Shown: positions 8,683 to 17,687, counted from the first letter of the stretch. The stretch: 64,000 bases of DNA from Lutibacter litoralis (GCF_014646675.1 NZ_BMNS01000001.1:490212-554211); one strand, 5' to 3'. The notes: generated by a model not told the origin, from the sequence alone. Numbers and translations: made by a program.

Positions 8683-10175
8683 TTTTCTTCAAATTTTGCC
8701 AATGAATCCGCAATTTTTCTATCGTTAGATAAACGTGGTACTTTGTTTTGTCCTCCTAATTTTCCAACAGATTTCATATATTTATTAAAACCACCTTTTT
8801 CAATTACAGTAATTTTTAAAGGTTGCAAAATTTTACCAACAATTAAATCTAAATAATAGCTATTTTGTTGCTGTAAAGTAGCATCAATTTTTTTAGCAAA
8901 CTCGTTAATATTTGTTGGTTTTTTGTCGAATTCTATAAACCATTCATGGTATGGTAATCCCTTTTCTGGTGTAATTTGGGGCGCAACTGTGAATTCGCTT
9001 ACAGTAATTCCGGTATCAATTGTATGGTAATTTATAGAGTCTTCAATTTCTTTTCCAATCACATGTTCTCCAAAAGCAGAAATAAAATGTTTTATTCTTC
9101 CAGTAACTACAATTCTTGGCGGATTAATAGATAAAAACTCTATTGTGTCACCAATATTATAACCCCAAAGACCTGCATTTGTATTTAAAATAATTACATA
9201 ATTTACACCTAATTTTACATCTGCTAATGAAATTCTTGTCGGATTTTCATTAAAAAATTCTTCAGAAGGAATAAATTCATAGAAAATACCATTATTTACT
9301 AAAAGCATCATCGCTTTTTCGGTTTGAGAATCCTGGTAAGCAATAAATCCTTCGGAAGCAGGGTACATTTCTATAGCATCTACTTTTCTTCCAATTAATT
9401 CTTCAAATTTATTTCTGTACGGTTCGTAATTAACACCTCCATAGGCAAACAAATTAAAGTTTGGAAAAACTTCTCCTACTTTTTTACCAGTTCGTGCAAC
9501 AATTCTTTCAAAATACATTTGCACCCACGGCGGAATTCCACCAATAAGTGTCATATCTTCATTAATAGTTTCGTCAATAATAGCTTCTATCTTTTTTTCC
9601 CAATCTTCAATACAATTGGTTTCCCAGCTTGGCAACCTGTTTTTTGTTAAATATGAAGGGATGTAATGCGCTGTAATACCAGACAATCGTCCAATATTAA
9701 TTCCGTTTTGCTCTTTTAACTCTGGACTTCCTTGTATAAAGATCATTTTACCATTTAAGAAATCTGTTTTTTTGGTTTCGTTTATATACAATAAAAGCGA
9801 ATCTTTAGCCGCATTTATATGCATTGGCATTGACTCTTTAGTTAACGGAATATATTTTGTGCCAGAAGTTGTACCAGAAGTTTTGGCAAAATATAAGGGC
9901 TTGCCTTTCCATAAAACATCAGGTTCTCCAGCTACAACTCTTTCTACATATGGTTTTAAATCTTCGTAATCTCTAATTGGAACTTGATCTTTAAAATTTT
10001 GATAGGATTTAATATTTTCAAAATTATGATCTTTTCCAAAAGCAGTATGTTTTGCTTGAGAAATTAACTTATTAAATACTTTTTGCTGAATTTTTACAGC
10101 GTTATTACTTTCTTTATAAAACTTTGTTGATACAAGTTTTGCATAGGGTTTCGCTAAAATGGATTTAAGACTCAT
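8679..10175 (-). CDS. GH3 auxin-responsive promoter family protein
   Basis: The 498-residue protein is a member of the adenylate-forming GH3 family. The ATP-binding motif is KTSGTTSGTKYIP (about residues 93-105), with YPASEGF (about 272-278) and VTGRIKHFISAFGEH (about 356-370). Plant GH3 enzymes adenylate an acyl acid and couple it to an amino acid. The substrate of the bacterial members is not known. It sits 2 bases from the M23 peptidase gene and overlaps the MOSC gene, forming a three-gene unit. Confidence 0.9.
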   Translation of the reverse strand: MSLKSILAKPYAKLVSTKFYKESNNAVKIQQKVFNKLISQAKHTAFGKDHNFENIKSYQNFKDQVPIRDYEDLKPYVERVVAGEPDVLWKGKPLYFAKTSGTTSGTKYIPLTKESMPMHINAAKDSLLLYINETKKTDFLNGKMIFIQGSPELKEQNGINIGRLSGITAHYIPSYLTKNRLPSWETNCIEDWEKKIEAIIDETINEDMTLIGGIPPWVQMYFERIVARTGKKVGEVFPNFNLFAYGGVNYEPYRNKFEELIGRKVDAIEMYPASEGFIAYQDSQTEKAMMLLVNNGIFYEFIPSEEFFNENPTRISLADVKLGVNYVIILNTNAGLWGYNIGDTIEFLSINPPRIVVTGRIKHFISAFGEHVIGKEIEDSINYHTIDTGITVSEFTVAPQITPEKGLPYHEWFIEFDKKPTNINEFAKKIDATLQQQNSYYLDLIVGKILQPLKITVIEKGGFNKYMKSVGKLGGQNKVPRLSNDRKIADSLAKFEEK

Positions 10176-10177
10176 AG

Positions 10178-11047
10178 TTATTCAAAATCAATATAATTAA
10201 CAGGATTTACGGGATATCCTTCATTCCAAAGTTCGAAATGTAAATGCGGACCTGTACTAAATTCTCCAGTATTTCCGGCAGACGCTATTACTTCACCTGA
10301 CTTTACCAAATCTCCTTGTTCTTTATGTATTGCCGTATTATGTTTATAAACTGACATAAAACCACCAGAATGTTTAACAATAACAACATGTCCAGTTTCT
10401 GAAGTCCAAGCTGCAAAAATTACAGTTCCATCAGCTACAGATTTAACAGGAGTTCCCATTTCTACAGCAATATCAACTGCAAAATGCTTTGTTTTTAGGT
10501 TGTACCCATCGGTTAATGTACCTACAACTGGTGCAAAAAACACAACATCGGCACTTTTTGTTGCTTCATTAAAAATACTATATCTATCAGCTCTTTCAAC
10601 GTCTAATCTAAATTCTAAATCTGCTTCTGAGGGATTTAAATTTATAGAATCCTTATCATATTGTATTGATTGCAGCACACTATCTTTATCGAATTGAACT
10701 TCGGATATTTCTCCAGTTAGTAAATCTCTAACCTTTTGAATGTATAAATTATTAACTTCAAGTACTTGTTGTAAAGAATCTGCTTTATAAATTAATTGGG
10801 TTGCATTTCTTTTTAATTGGGTTGAAGAATAGCCCGGAATGTATTCTCTCAATTGGGTAAAAGCAATTAAAAATATAGTTCCAACAATGAGTAAAATAGA
10901 AAATAAACTGCCAAAAATAAATACATTTAATCGTGTTAATTTAAAAGACAATTTTTCTTCAAAAGTATCTTCATTTAATACAACCAAACGGTATTTATTA
11001 ATTAATTTCTGTCTAAATTTTCCTTTATTTTTAGGTTTTTTTGCCAT
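10178..11047 (-). CDS. M23 family metallopeptidase, membrane-anchored
   Basis: The 289-residue protein has a cytoplasmic basic head (1-38), one membrane helix (about 44-66), a short coiled coil (about 75-120) and a C-terminal LytM domain. The zinc motif is complete: KHFAVDIA supplies HxxxD and GPHLHFELW supplies HxH (about 264-272). It is therefore predicted to be an active peptidoglycan endopeptidase anchored in the inner membrane. It is the first gene of a unit with GH3 and MOSC, with a TAnnTTTG box 15 bases upstream. Confidence 0.9.
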   Translation of the reverse strand: MAKKPKNKGKFRQKLINKYRLVVLNEDTFEEKLSFKLTRLNVFIFGSLFSILLIVGTIFLIAFTQLREYIPGYSSTQLKRNATQLIYKADSLQQVLEVNNLYIQKVRDLLTGEISEVQFDKDSVLQSIQYDKDSINLNPSEADLEFRLDVERADRYSIFNEATKSADVVFFAPVVGTLTDGYNLKTKHFAVDIAVEMGTPVKSVADGTVIFAAWTSETGHVVIVKHSGGFMSVYKHNTAIHKEQGDLVKSGEVIASAGNTGEFSTGPHLHFELWNEGYPVNPVNYIDFE

Positions 11048-11061
11048 AATTTGATTAAAAG

Positions 11062-11069
11062 CAAATATA
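11062..11069 (-). promoter_or_regulatory. TAnnTTTG box upstream of the M23 gene
   Basis: On the minus strand it reads TATATTTG, 14 bases before the ATG at 11047. No TTG was seen at the -33 spacing. Confidence 0.4.
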
Positions 11070-11132
11070 CAACGAAAATTTGTTTAATTAATTTTAGTGG
11101 ATGTAGATTTAAGTGTTAAATCTAAGCCAAAA

Positions 11133-11714
11133 TTAGTTTTTATAAAAGTTCATTTCATCAATATAATTCCATACATTTTCTGGTAGCATAGCCCTAATAT
11201 CTTTTTTATCTTTAATACTTTTTCTAATAAAGGTTGAAGAAATTTGAATAATTGGAGCTTTTACACTGTGTACATTTGGATGTTTTAAAAATTCACTTTC
11301 TGTTGTTTCTCCCGAAATTCTAGGATAAACATACAATTGGTAATTTTTAATAATTGTTTCATAATTTTTCCATTTATGAAACCCTTTTAAGTTATCCTCA
11401 CCCATAATTAAACAAAATTGATGTTCTGGATATTTTTCTTCAATATGAATTAGGGTATTTACCGTGTAGTTTGGTTGTGGAAGTTTAAACTCAATATCTG
11501 AAGTTTTTAATTTTGGATATGCTTCAACAGCAACATTTGCAATTGCCAATCTATGAATATTATCTAGTAAAGAGTTTTTTTGTTTAAATGGACTCATTGG
11601 AGTAATTACAAACCAAACTTGATCTAAATCTGAAAATTCTGCCAAATAATTTGCAATAATTAGATGCCCAATATGGATTGGATTAAAGGTGCCAAAAAAC
11701 AGTCCTACCTTCAT
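11133..11714 (-). CDS. nadD: Nicotinate-nucleotide adenylyltransferase
   Basis: This enzyme forms deamido-NAD from nicotinate mononucleotide and ATP in NAD synthesis. The 193-residue protein has the nucleotidyltransferase motif GLFFGTFNPIHIGHLI (residues 4-19, HxGH) and the C-terminal ISSTFIRKSI. Its stop and start abut: it begins at the base directly after gmk ends, making the last gene of yicC-gmk-nadD. Confidence 0.95.
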   Translation of the reverse strand: MKVGLFFGTFNPIHIGHLIIANYLAEFSDLDQVWFVITPMSPFKQKNSLLDNIHRLAIANVAVEAYPKLKTSDIEFKLPQPNYTVNTLIHIEEKYPEHQFCLIMGEDNLKGFHKWKNYETIIKNYQLYVYPRISGETTESEFLKHPNVHSVKAPIIQISSTFIRKSIKDKKDIRAMLPENVWNYIDEMNFYKN

Positions 11715-12287
11715 TTATTTTATAAATTTTTCGATTAATTTATACGCTTTAGTTTTTGCGTCTTCTAAATTATCATTCACTAAAATTATATCAAAGTCTT
11801 TTGCGTATTTAAGTTCTTTTTCGGCTTTAGCAACACGTTCTTTAATTTTTTCTTCAGAATCGGTTTTTCTATTTCTTAACCTGCGTTCCATTTCTTCAAT
11901 AGATGGCGGTTGTACAAAAATAGCCAACGTTTGTGTTGGAAATTGTTTTTTTATGTTTAAACCTCCAATAACATCAATGTCAAAAATTACGTGTTTGCCT
12001 AATTTCCAAATACGTTGTATTTCTTCTTTTAAAGTTCCATAAAAATTATCGGTGTAAACCTCTTCCCACTCTATAAAATCATCTTTCTCAATGTGCTTTT
12101 TAAATTTTTTAGCAGAAATAAAATAGTAATCTTTTCCGTCTATTTCTGTTCCCCTAAGTGGACGAGAAGTTGCGGAAATTGAAAAATCTAAATTTAGTTC
12201 AGGTTGCGCTAATAGATGATGTACAATTGTTGTTTTACCAGAGCCTGAAGGTGCCGAAAAAACAATAAGTTTCCCTTCTTTTTGCAT
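11715..12287 (-). CDS. gmk: Guanylate kinase
   Basis: This enzyme phosphorylates GMP to GDP. The 190-residue protein has the P-loop FSAPSGSGKTTIV (residues 9-21), the GMP-binding SATSRPLRGTEIDGKDYYF (about 38-56) and the FDIDVIGG segment (about 97-104). It lies between yicC (4-base gap) and nadD (no gap). Confidence 0.95.
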   Translation of the reverse strand: MQKEGKLIVFSAPSGSGKTTIVHHLLAQPELNLDFSISATSRPLRGTEIDGKDYYFISAKKFKKHIEKDDFIEWEEVYTDNFYGTLKEEIQRIWKLGKHVIFDIDVIGGLNIKKQFPTQTLAIFVQPPSIEEMERRLRNRKTDSEEKIKERVAKAEKELKYAKDFDIILVNDNLEDAKTKAYKLIEKFIK

Positions 12288-12291
12288 GGTT

Positions 12292-13149
12292 TTATAATAC
12301 GTTTAAGTTTTGTTCTTTAATTTTTTCAAGCTCATCTTTCATTTGAACTACTAATTTTTGCATAGGTGCAAAGTTAGATTTAGAACCAATTGTGTTTATT
12401 TCTCTACCAATTTCTTGAGTAATAAAACCTAATTTTTTACCGTTTGAATCATCAGATTTTAGGGCTTTTTTAAAATAATCTAGATGGTTTTTTAAACGTA
12501 CTTTTTCTTCGGTAATATCTAATTTTTCTATATAATAGATAAGTTCTTGTTCAAACCTATTTTGATCTATATTGGTTTCTAGTTCTGCAATAGATTTTCT
12601 TAATTTTTCTTTAACTTGTTCAATACGTTTTGGATCAATTTCTACAACTTTTTCAAGTAAGTCTTCAATAATAGAAATTCTTAAAACAAAATCCTCTAAC
12701 AATACTTTTCCTTCATCAATTCTATAAGTAGTTATTTCATCAATTGTATTTTCTATAGCAACATTTATTTGAGCCCATTCTTTTTCATCTAATTCCTCGC
12801 GCTCTGTTTTTAAAGAATCTGGCAATTTCACAGCCATTTTAAGTAATTCAACCTCGTTAGAATCAACAATTTTTCTTAATTGATGCATATATTCTTTTAC
12901 TACATTCTCATTTATTTTTGAAGAAAGTTCAACGCCATTATTTTCAATAAAAACAGAAAAATCAACTTTTCCTCTAACCAATGCAGTGGCTAGTTTTTTA
13001 CGAATATATAGTTCTTTTTCTCTATAATAAGCAGGAATGCGAATGTTTAAATCTAAATTTTTACTATTTAACGATTTTAATTCTATCGTAATTTTTTTAG
13101 TTGGAAGTTGTAATACGGTCTTGCCGTAACCAGTCATTGATTGTATCAT
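12292..13149 (-). CDS. yicC: YicC family endoribonuclease-like protein
   Basis: The 285-residue protein begins MIQSMTGYGKTVL, the hallmark of YicC/YloC proteins, and ends with the DUF1732 region (GKKLGFITQEIGREINTIGSK near residues 240-260). YicC has been reported as an endoribonuclease in E. coli. It is the first gene of the operon with gmk and nadD, an arrangement common in bacteria. A minus-strand TAnnTTTG box lies at 13168-13175. Confidence 0.9.
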   Translation of the reverse strand: MIQSMTGYGKTVLQLPTKKITIELKSLNSKNLDLNIRIPAYYREKELYIRKKLATALVRGKVDFSVFIENNGVELSSKINENVVKEYMHQLRKIVDSNEVELLKMAVKLPDSLKTEREELDEKEWAQINVAIENTIDEITTYRIDEGKVLLEDFVLRISIIEDLLEKVVEIDPKRIEQVKEKLRKSIAELETNIDQNRFEQELIYYIEKLDITEEKVRLKNHLDYFKKALKSDDSNGKKLGFITQEIGREINTIGSKSNFAPMQKLVVQMKDELEKIKEQNLNVL

Positions 13150-13167
13150 CTATTTTCAATATTTTGG

Positions 13168-13175
13168 CAAATTTA
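13168..13175 (-). promoter_or_regulatory. TAnnTTTG box upstream of yicC
   Basis: On the minus strand it reads TAAATTTG, 18 bases before the ATG at 13149. No -33 TTG was found. Confidence 0.4.
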
Positions 13176-13242
13176 AACAATTTAAACCATGTACTAATTA
13201 ATTATACTATTGATACGAGTTTTTTGTACTAAAACTATTATG

Positions 13243-13250
13243 TACTTTTG
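13243..13250 (+). promoter_or_regulatory. TAnnTTTG box upstream of the glycosyltransferase gene
   Basis: TACTTTTG lies 14 bases before the ATG at 13265. A TTG at 13224-13226 is 16 bases upstream of the box, slightly short of the usual spacing. Confidence 0.5.
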
Positions 13251-13264
13251 ATGAATCTATTAAT

Positions 13265-14317
13265 ATGATCAGTTTTATTTTGAGCAAACACAAACATTTA
13301 TTAGTTATTAGACTTTCTGCAATGGGCGATGTAGCTATGACAGTTCCGGTAATAAGAGCCTTTACTGCACAACATCCCAATGTAAAAATAACGGTACTTT
13401 CAAAACCATTTTTAAAACCATTATTTAATGATATTAAAAATGTAGATTTTTTTGCAGCTGATGTTACCAACAAACACAAAGGTTTTTTTGGGATTTACAA
13501 ATTGTATAAAGAATTAAAACTTTTAAAAATTGATGCAGTTGCAGATTTACACAATGTTTTAAGGTCGAAAGTATTAAGAACTTTTTTTAAAATATCATTT
13601 AAAAATGTAGCTTTTATAAATAAGGGAAGAAGTGAAAAAAGCGCATTAACAAAGACAAAAAATAAAGTTTTTAAGCAACTAAAAACAACCCACGAAAGGT
13701 ATGCTGATGTTTTTAGAAGCTTAGGTTTTAGTTTGGATATTAAGAACCCGACTTTTCCTGTAAAAAAACAATTACCTGAAGAATTATTCAAAATTACGGG
13801 TGTTAAATCTGAAAAATGGGTTGGAATTGCACCTTTTGCGCAGTATAATTCTAAAATGTATCCAATAGATTTAATGGAAAAAGTAATTGCAGAATTGTCT
13901 AAAAATAAAGCTGTAAAAATATTTTTGTTTGGAGGTGGTAAAAAAGAGGTTGAAATTCTAGATGCAATTGCCAATAAATATGTAGCTACAATTAATATGG
14001 CTGGAAAAATAAAACTGGCACAAGAATTAAATTTAATTTCAAATTTAGATTGTATGTTAAGTATGGACTCTGGAAATGCGCATTTTGCAGCAATGCTGGG
14101 TGTAAATACCTTAACTATTTGGGGGGTTACGCATCCATTTACTGGTTTTGCGCCATTTAGTCAACCCTTTGAAAACGCTATTTTACCTGATTTAAATATA
14201 TATCCAAACATTCCTTGTTCAATTTATGGTAATAAAGTGTGCGAAGGTTATGAGGATGTTATGAGAACTATTGCTCCAGAAAAGATAGTTGATAAAATAT
14301 TGAAATCTATTCATTAA
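13265..14317 (+). CDS. Glycosyltransferase family 9 protein (heptosyltransferase-like)
   Basis: The 350-residue protein has the GT9 layout: an N-terminal Rossmann-like fold starting VIRLSAMGDVAMTVPV (about residues 15-30) and the C-terminal donor site with SNLDCMLSMDSGNAHFAA (about 258-275) and LGVNTLTIWG. GT9 enzymes add ADP-heptose to lipopolysaccharide inner core in Proteobacteria. The sugar used by Bacteroidota members is less certain. The gene stands alone, divergent from yicC. Confidence 0.9.
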   Translation: MISFILSKHKHLLVIRLSAMGDVAMTVPVIRAFTAQHPNVKITVLSKPFLKPLFNDIKNVDFFAADVTNKHKGFFGIYKLYKELKLLKIDAVADLHNVLRSKVLRTFFKISFKNVAFINKGRSEKSALTKTKNKVFKQLKTTHERYADVFRSLGFSLDIKNPTFPVKKQLPEELFKITGVKSEKWVGIAPFAQYNSKMYPIDLMEKVIAELSKNKAVKIFLFGGGKKEVEILDAIANKYVATINMAGKIKLAQELNLISNLDCMLSMDSGNAHFAAMLGVNTLTIWGVTHPFTGFAPFSQPFENAILPDLNIYPNIPCSIYGNKVCEGYEDVMRTIAPEKIVDKILKSIH

Positions 14318-14556
14318 AAAGACTGTTTAAAAAGCAAAATTTAACATCATCCTGAACTTGATTACTCATCCATTCTTTATTTTATAATTAAGGAATATGT
14401 GCATCTTCGATTTCAGGTTCTCATAATGATCGGTTATCAGTACAATGAGATTTTGCATTTCGACCTCGCTCAATGACCGGTTGCTGAGCGGAGTCGAAGC
14501 AAAGAATGATGGTTTTTACTACCTAAAAAGTCTATTTATAAATTACGCTATAAATG
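14318..14556. other. Intergenic region with degenerate repeat remnants, no gene
   Basis: This 239-base gap between two convergent genes holds the palindrome listed at 14459-14498. It also holds a looser inverted pair, CATCCTGAAC near 14347 and TTTCAGGTTC near 14411. The region is less AT-rich than other gaps. No coding frame or structured RNA was recognised. Confidence 0.5.
14459..14498. repeat. Palindromic intergenic repeat
   Basis: TTCGACCTCGCTCA (14459-14472) and TGAGCGGAGTCGAA (14485-14498) pair at 12 of 14 positions around a 12-base loop that itself contains ACCGGT. The TTCGACTCCGCTCA arm resembles dispersed palindromic elements I remember from Flavobacteriia intergenic regions. No second copy lies in this window, so its repeat status is inferred. 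Confidence 0.6.
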
Positions 14557-15030
14557 TTAATCTAAAGCAGGTATTCTTAGAACTTGACCCGGATAAATAT
14601 TATCTGGATTTGTAAGCATAGGTTTGTTTGCTTCAAAAATAACAGGATATTTCATAGCGTCTCCATAATATTTTTTAGCAATTTTACTTAAATAATCTCC
14701 TTTAACAAATGTATGAAATTGTGCTTCTGGTTCAGAAATTTCTACAGTCATTCTATCATCAACTGTTGCAATACCTTCAGTATTACCCAGTACCAATATT
14801 ACTTTTTCGCGCGTTGCTTGAGAATCTGCTTGGCCCCAAACGGTAGCGTTATCGCTATTTACTTCAATATTTAAGTCTTGTACTTTAAAGCCTAAAGTTT
14901 CAACCGCATTTGAAAGTTTTGTTGCTTTTTGCTTTGCCAATGTTGCTTCATCTGCCGTTTCCTCAGCAGTAGTTTTTCCAATACCAAAAACTTTGGCTCC
15001 GGCATTTTTAATAAATGAAAATAATCCCAT
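14557..15030 (-). CDS. BON and LysM domain protein (YgaU/Kbp-like)
   Basis: The 157-residue protein has a short N-terminal stretch (MGLFSFIKNAGAKVFG), a BON domain (about 38-100, NSDNATVWGQADSQATREKV) and a C-terminal LysM domain (about 106-155, HTFVKGDYLSKIAKKYYGDA to YPGQVLRIP). This matches E. coli YgaU (Kbp), a potassium-binding cytoplasmic protein. Whether it binds K+ here is inferred. It lacks a signal peptide, as does YgaU. Confidence 0.9.
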   Translation of the reverse strand: MGLFSFIKNAGAKVFGIGKTTAEETADEATLAKQKATKLSNAVETLGFKVQDLNIEVNSDNATVWGQADSQATREKVILVLGNTEGIATVDDRMTVEISEPEAQFHTFVKGDYLSKIAKKYYGDAMKYPVIFEANKPMLTNPDNIYPGQVLRIPALD

Positions 15031-15109
15031 GTCTTTTCCTTTTTTTAATTAAAAAATAAGATACAAAAATTAAACCAAATCTTTAGTTTAAAATCTCGTT
15101 TTAAAGTTT

Positions 15110-15117
15110 TATTTTTG
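15110..15117 (+). promoter_or_regulatory. TAnnTTTG box upstream of upp
   Basis: TATTTTTG lies 17 bases before the ATG at 15135. Confidence 0.45.
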
Positions 15118-15134
15118 CAATAAATACTTCATAT

Positions 15135-15785
15135 ATGATTGTCAATATTTTAGATGCTAAGAAATCAATATTAAATAAATTTATTTCTGAAATAAGAGAT
15201 GTTACAGTTCAAAAAGATTCCATGCGTTTTAGACGAAATATTGGCAGAATTGGTGAAATTATTAGTTATGAATTAAGTAAATCACTAGTTTTTGAAAACA
15301 ATGCAGTAACCACGCCATTAGGAACAAAAATTGTTGCAACTCCTAAAAAAGACATTGTTTTATGCTCTATTTTAAGAGCTGGTTTACCATTACATGAGGG
15401 CCTTCTAAATTATTTTGATGATGCTGAAAACGGATTTATTTCAGCATATAGAAAACATATTAACGATACTGAATTTGAAATTAAGGTGGAATATTTTGCT
15501 TCACCAAATTTAGATAATAAAACATTAATATTAGCCGATCCAATGCTAGCTACTGGGCAATCTATTACTGCTGTTTATGAGGGGCTAAAAAAGCACGGAA
15601 CGCCAAAAGAAATTCATTTAGCTTGTGTTATAGGTTCAACTGAAGGTGTTGAGTACATTAAAGATCACTTTCCGGAAAATACTAAACTATGGATTGGAAC
15701 CGTTGATGAAAAACTAAATGACCATGGTTATATTGTTCCTGGTTTGGGAGATGCAGGTGATTTAGCTTATGGGACAAAGCTATAA
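15135..15785 (+). CDS. upp: Uracil phosphoribosyltransferase
   Basis: This enzyme salvages uracil to UMP using PRPP. The 216-residue protein has the PRPP-binding loop LILADPMLATGQSITA (about residues 135-150) and the uracil-binding tail GLGDAGDLAYGT. The stop overlaps the stop of the convergent DUF6427 gene by 6 bases. Confidence 0.95.
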   Translation: MIVNILDAKKSILNKFISEIRDVTVQKDSMRFRRNIGRIGEIISYELSKSLVFENNAVTTPLGTKIVATPKKDIVLCSILRAGLPLHEGLLNYFDDAENGFISAYRKHINDTEFEIKVEYFASPNLDNKTLILADPMLATGQSITAVYEGLKKHGTPKEIHLACVIGSTEGVEYIKDHFPENTKLWIGTVDEKLNDHGYIVPGLGDAGDLAYGTKL

Positions 15786-16703
15786 AAAATACACAACTAC
15801 AGAAACTATTAAAAATAAGTATAAAACTAAATTTTTTAAAAGGTTAGAGGAGGTTTTCTGTAAAAAATTTGCAATAATTATACCTGAGGGGAATACCAAA
15901 AAAAGTAGTTCAGAACCATTTCTTTGTATTGAAAAGACTATAATAATTACTGAAATTATAAAGTGACCTATAATTAGTTGTAGAGCGGATTTAAAAGTAG
16001 TACTTACCTGTAATATTTTTGGTGTCAAAAAAATAACACTCCATATTAAAATTGTTATTAATAAAGAAAGGGGTAATACATATTTTAATTGATTGTAATT
16101 AGAGAAATCTACATTATAATTAAAAACTAATTTGCTGTAAAACAATTCGACACTATCAAAGTAAAAATGATATGTAAAAAAAACAATCACAGGAAATAAA
16201 AAACCAATAATTGGAATGGCTAAATTCTTTAAAGTTATTTTGTTATAAATAAATAAACTTATATACACCAACACTAAAAATAAGACACTCCAAGTGTATA
16301 GAATAGCAGAAATTCCTATCCAAAAACCCGCATCAAATAATTTGCTTTTTGTGTTAAACCCAGATTTTAAACTATATATTTTTCTAAAAGCAAAAAGTAA
16401 TAATAGATTAGAGAAAAACAAGTTTATTGAAAATATAATTTCATAAAAACTTCCTAGTACTACTATAATTATATACAGCGCATAGGAGTTATCCCCTGTT
16501 AAATTATTCTTTCTTAAAATAAAATTAATCAGCAATAACATAAAAATAAAGCCAATAAAGATAGCTAAACTTAATCCTAACGAAGCCTTAGAAAAATCAA
16601 TTGTTCTAAATAAAAATGTAGCCACAACATAGAAGATTGTGAATAACAATAATAGATTAACAATTATTGCGGGTTTAGTTTTATTAAAAAAATTTGCTAT
16701 CAT
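15780..16703 (-). CDS. DUF6427 family membrane protein
   Basis: The 307-residue, strongly hydrophobic protein has about eight predicted membrane helices spread over the whole length, beginning MIANFFNKTKPAIIVN. I recognise it as the Bacteroidota family DUF6427. Its function is unknown. It is divergent from the DUF6341 gene, and the pair next to upp is an arrangement I recall from other Flavobacteriia. Confidence 0.8.
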   Translation of the reverse strand: MIANFFNKTKPAIIVNLLLLFTIFYVVATFLFRTIDFSKASLGLSLAIFIGFIFMLLLINFILRKNNLTGDNSYALYIIIVVLGSFYEIIFSINLFFSNLLLLFAFRKIYSLKSGFNTKSKLFDAGFWIGISAILYTWSVLFLVLVYISLFIYNKITLKNLAIPIIGFLFPVIVFFTYHFYFDSVELFYSKLVFNYNVDFSNYNQLKYVLPLSLLITILIWSVIFLTPKILQVSTTFKSALQLIIGHFIISVIIIVFSIQRNGSELLFLVFPSGIIIANFLQKTSSNLLKNLVLYLFLIVSVVVYFL

Positions 16704-16723
16704 TACTATATTTCATACTTTTG
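16694..16723 (+). promoter_or_regulatory. Complete Bacteroidota-type promoter (TTG-N19-TAnnTTTG)
   Basis: TTG at 16694-16696 and TACTTTTG at 16716-16723 are separated by 19 bases, the canonical spacing for the Bacteroidota primary sigma factor. The box ends 20 bases before the ATG of the DUF6341 gene. The TTG lies inside the start region of the divergent DUF6427 gene. Confidence 0.7.
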
Positions 16724-16743
16724 CCTGTAAATATAATTAAGAA

Positions 16744-16941
16744 ATGATTGCAAACAATATTTTTAAAGCGATAGGTGATTTTTTTACAAATGTTTTATTT
16801 GCGCCTTACCATAGTATAAGAGCTATGGATAATTGGTGGTTGCAAAACACTGTAAGTTGGATTTTTATTATTATTACTTTTATTGCATTCTTTTATTGGA
16901 TAGGTGAAATAAGAAAATACAAAAAAGCTGGAAATGAATAG
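16744..16941 (+). CDS. DUF6341 family small membrane protein
   Basis: The 65-residue protein reads MIANNIFKAIGDFFTNVLF at the start, has one clear membrane helix (about 34-53, ending FFYWIGEI) and a basic tail. I recognise it as DUF6341, restricted to Bacteroidota, of unknown function. The first four residues (MIAN) match those of the divergent DUF6427 protein, probably by chance. It has a complete upstream promoter. Confidence 0.8.
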   Translation: MIANNIFKAIGDFFTNVLFAPYHSIRAMDNWWLQNTVSWIFIIITFIAFFYWIGEIRKYKKAGNE

Positions 16942-16991
16942 TCTCGACTCTTATTTTATTTAATTTTTCCTTTTAAAACAAGCTACTAACT

Positions 16992-17663
16992 GTGGGAAGC
17001 AAAAACAAACTTAAAAGATTTCGTGAAAACGATACATTTTCTAATGTAGTACAACCAACGCGAGAAGAAGTTCTCGAGGGCTTCTCTAAAAAGGGAAAAT
17101 GGCACGATTTTTTTAATAACAACAATCCAATTGTCTTAGAATTAGGTTGTGGGAAAGGAGAGTATACAATAGATTTGGCGCGTAAAAACCCCAATATAAA
17201 TTATATAGGTATTGATTTAAAGGGGGCACGTTTTTGGCGAGGTGCTAAAACTGCTTTAGAAGAGAATTTAACCAATGTTGCTTTTATTAGAACCCAAATT
17301 GAATTAATTGATTTGTTATTTTCTGAAAATGAAGTAACCGAAATTTGGATCACCTTTCCAGATCCTCAAATAAAATATACGCGTACAAAACATAGATTAA
17401 CAAATGCTGAATTTTTAAAAAAATACTACCAAGTTTTAAAACCTGATGGCATAATAAATTTAAAAACAGATAGTGAATTTATGCATGGATATACCTTAGG
17501 ATTATTACATGGCGCTGGTCACGAAGTTGTATATGCACATCACGATATTTATAAAAATACTCATTCACCAATAGAAGTTACCACAACGCAAACTTTTTAC
17601 GAAAGTCAGTATTTAGAAAAAGGAAAACCAATTACTTATATTAAATTTAAGTTGAAGTACTAG
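16992..17663 (+). CDS. trmB: tRNA (guanine-N7)-methyltransferase
   Basis: This enzyme methylates G46 of tRNA with SAM. The 223-residue protein has the SAM motif VLELGCGKGEYTIDLA (about residues 50-65) and the catalytic WITFPDPQIKYTRTKHRL (about 117-134). The start codon is GTG at 16992. No in-frame ATG lies nearby, and the N-terminal GSKNKLKRFREN fits the family. Confidence 0.93.
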   Translation: MGSKNKLKRFRENDTFSNVVQPTREEVLEGFSKKGKWHDFFNNNNPIVLELGCGKGEYTIDLARKNPNINYIGIDLKGARFWRGAKTALEENLTNVAFIRTQIELIDLLFSENEVTEIWITFPDPQIKYTRTKHRLTNAEFLKKYYQVLKPDGIINLKTDSEFMHGYTLGLLHGAGHEVVYAHHDIYKNTHSPIEVTTTQTFYESQYLEKGKPITYIKFKLKY

Positions 17664-17687
17664 GGAGCTTTGCAGCTTTAGATTTTT

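Noticed and set aside
11689-12042. A 117-codon frame antisense to gmk
   Set aside because: It covers the gmk P-loop-free half and crosses the nadD/gmk junction, with no similarity to a protein.
13495-13974. A 159-codon open frame on the minus strand
   Set aside because: It lies fully inside the GT9 gene, has no family resemblance and has a composition expected from the antisense of an AT-rich gene.
15769-15966. A 65-codon frame starting at the end of upp
   Set aside because: It overlaps the convergent DUF6427 gene almost entirely and has no independent support.
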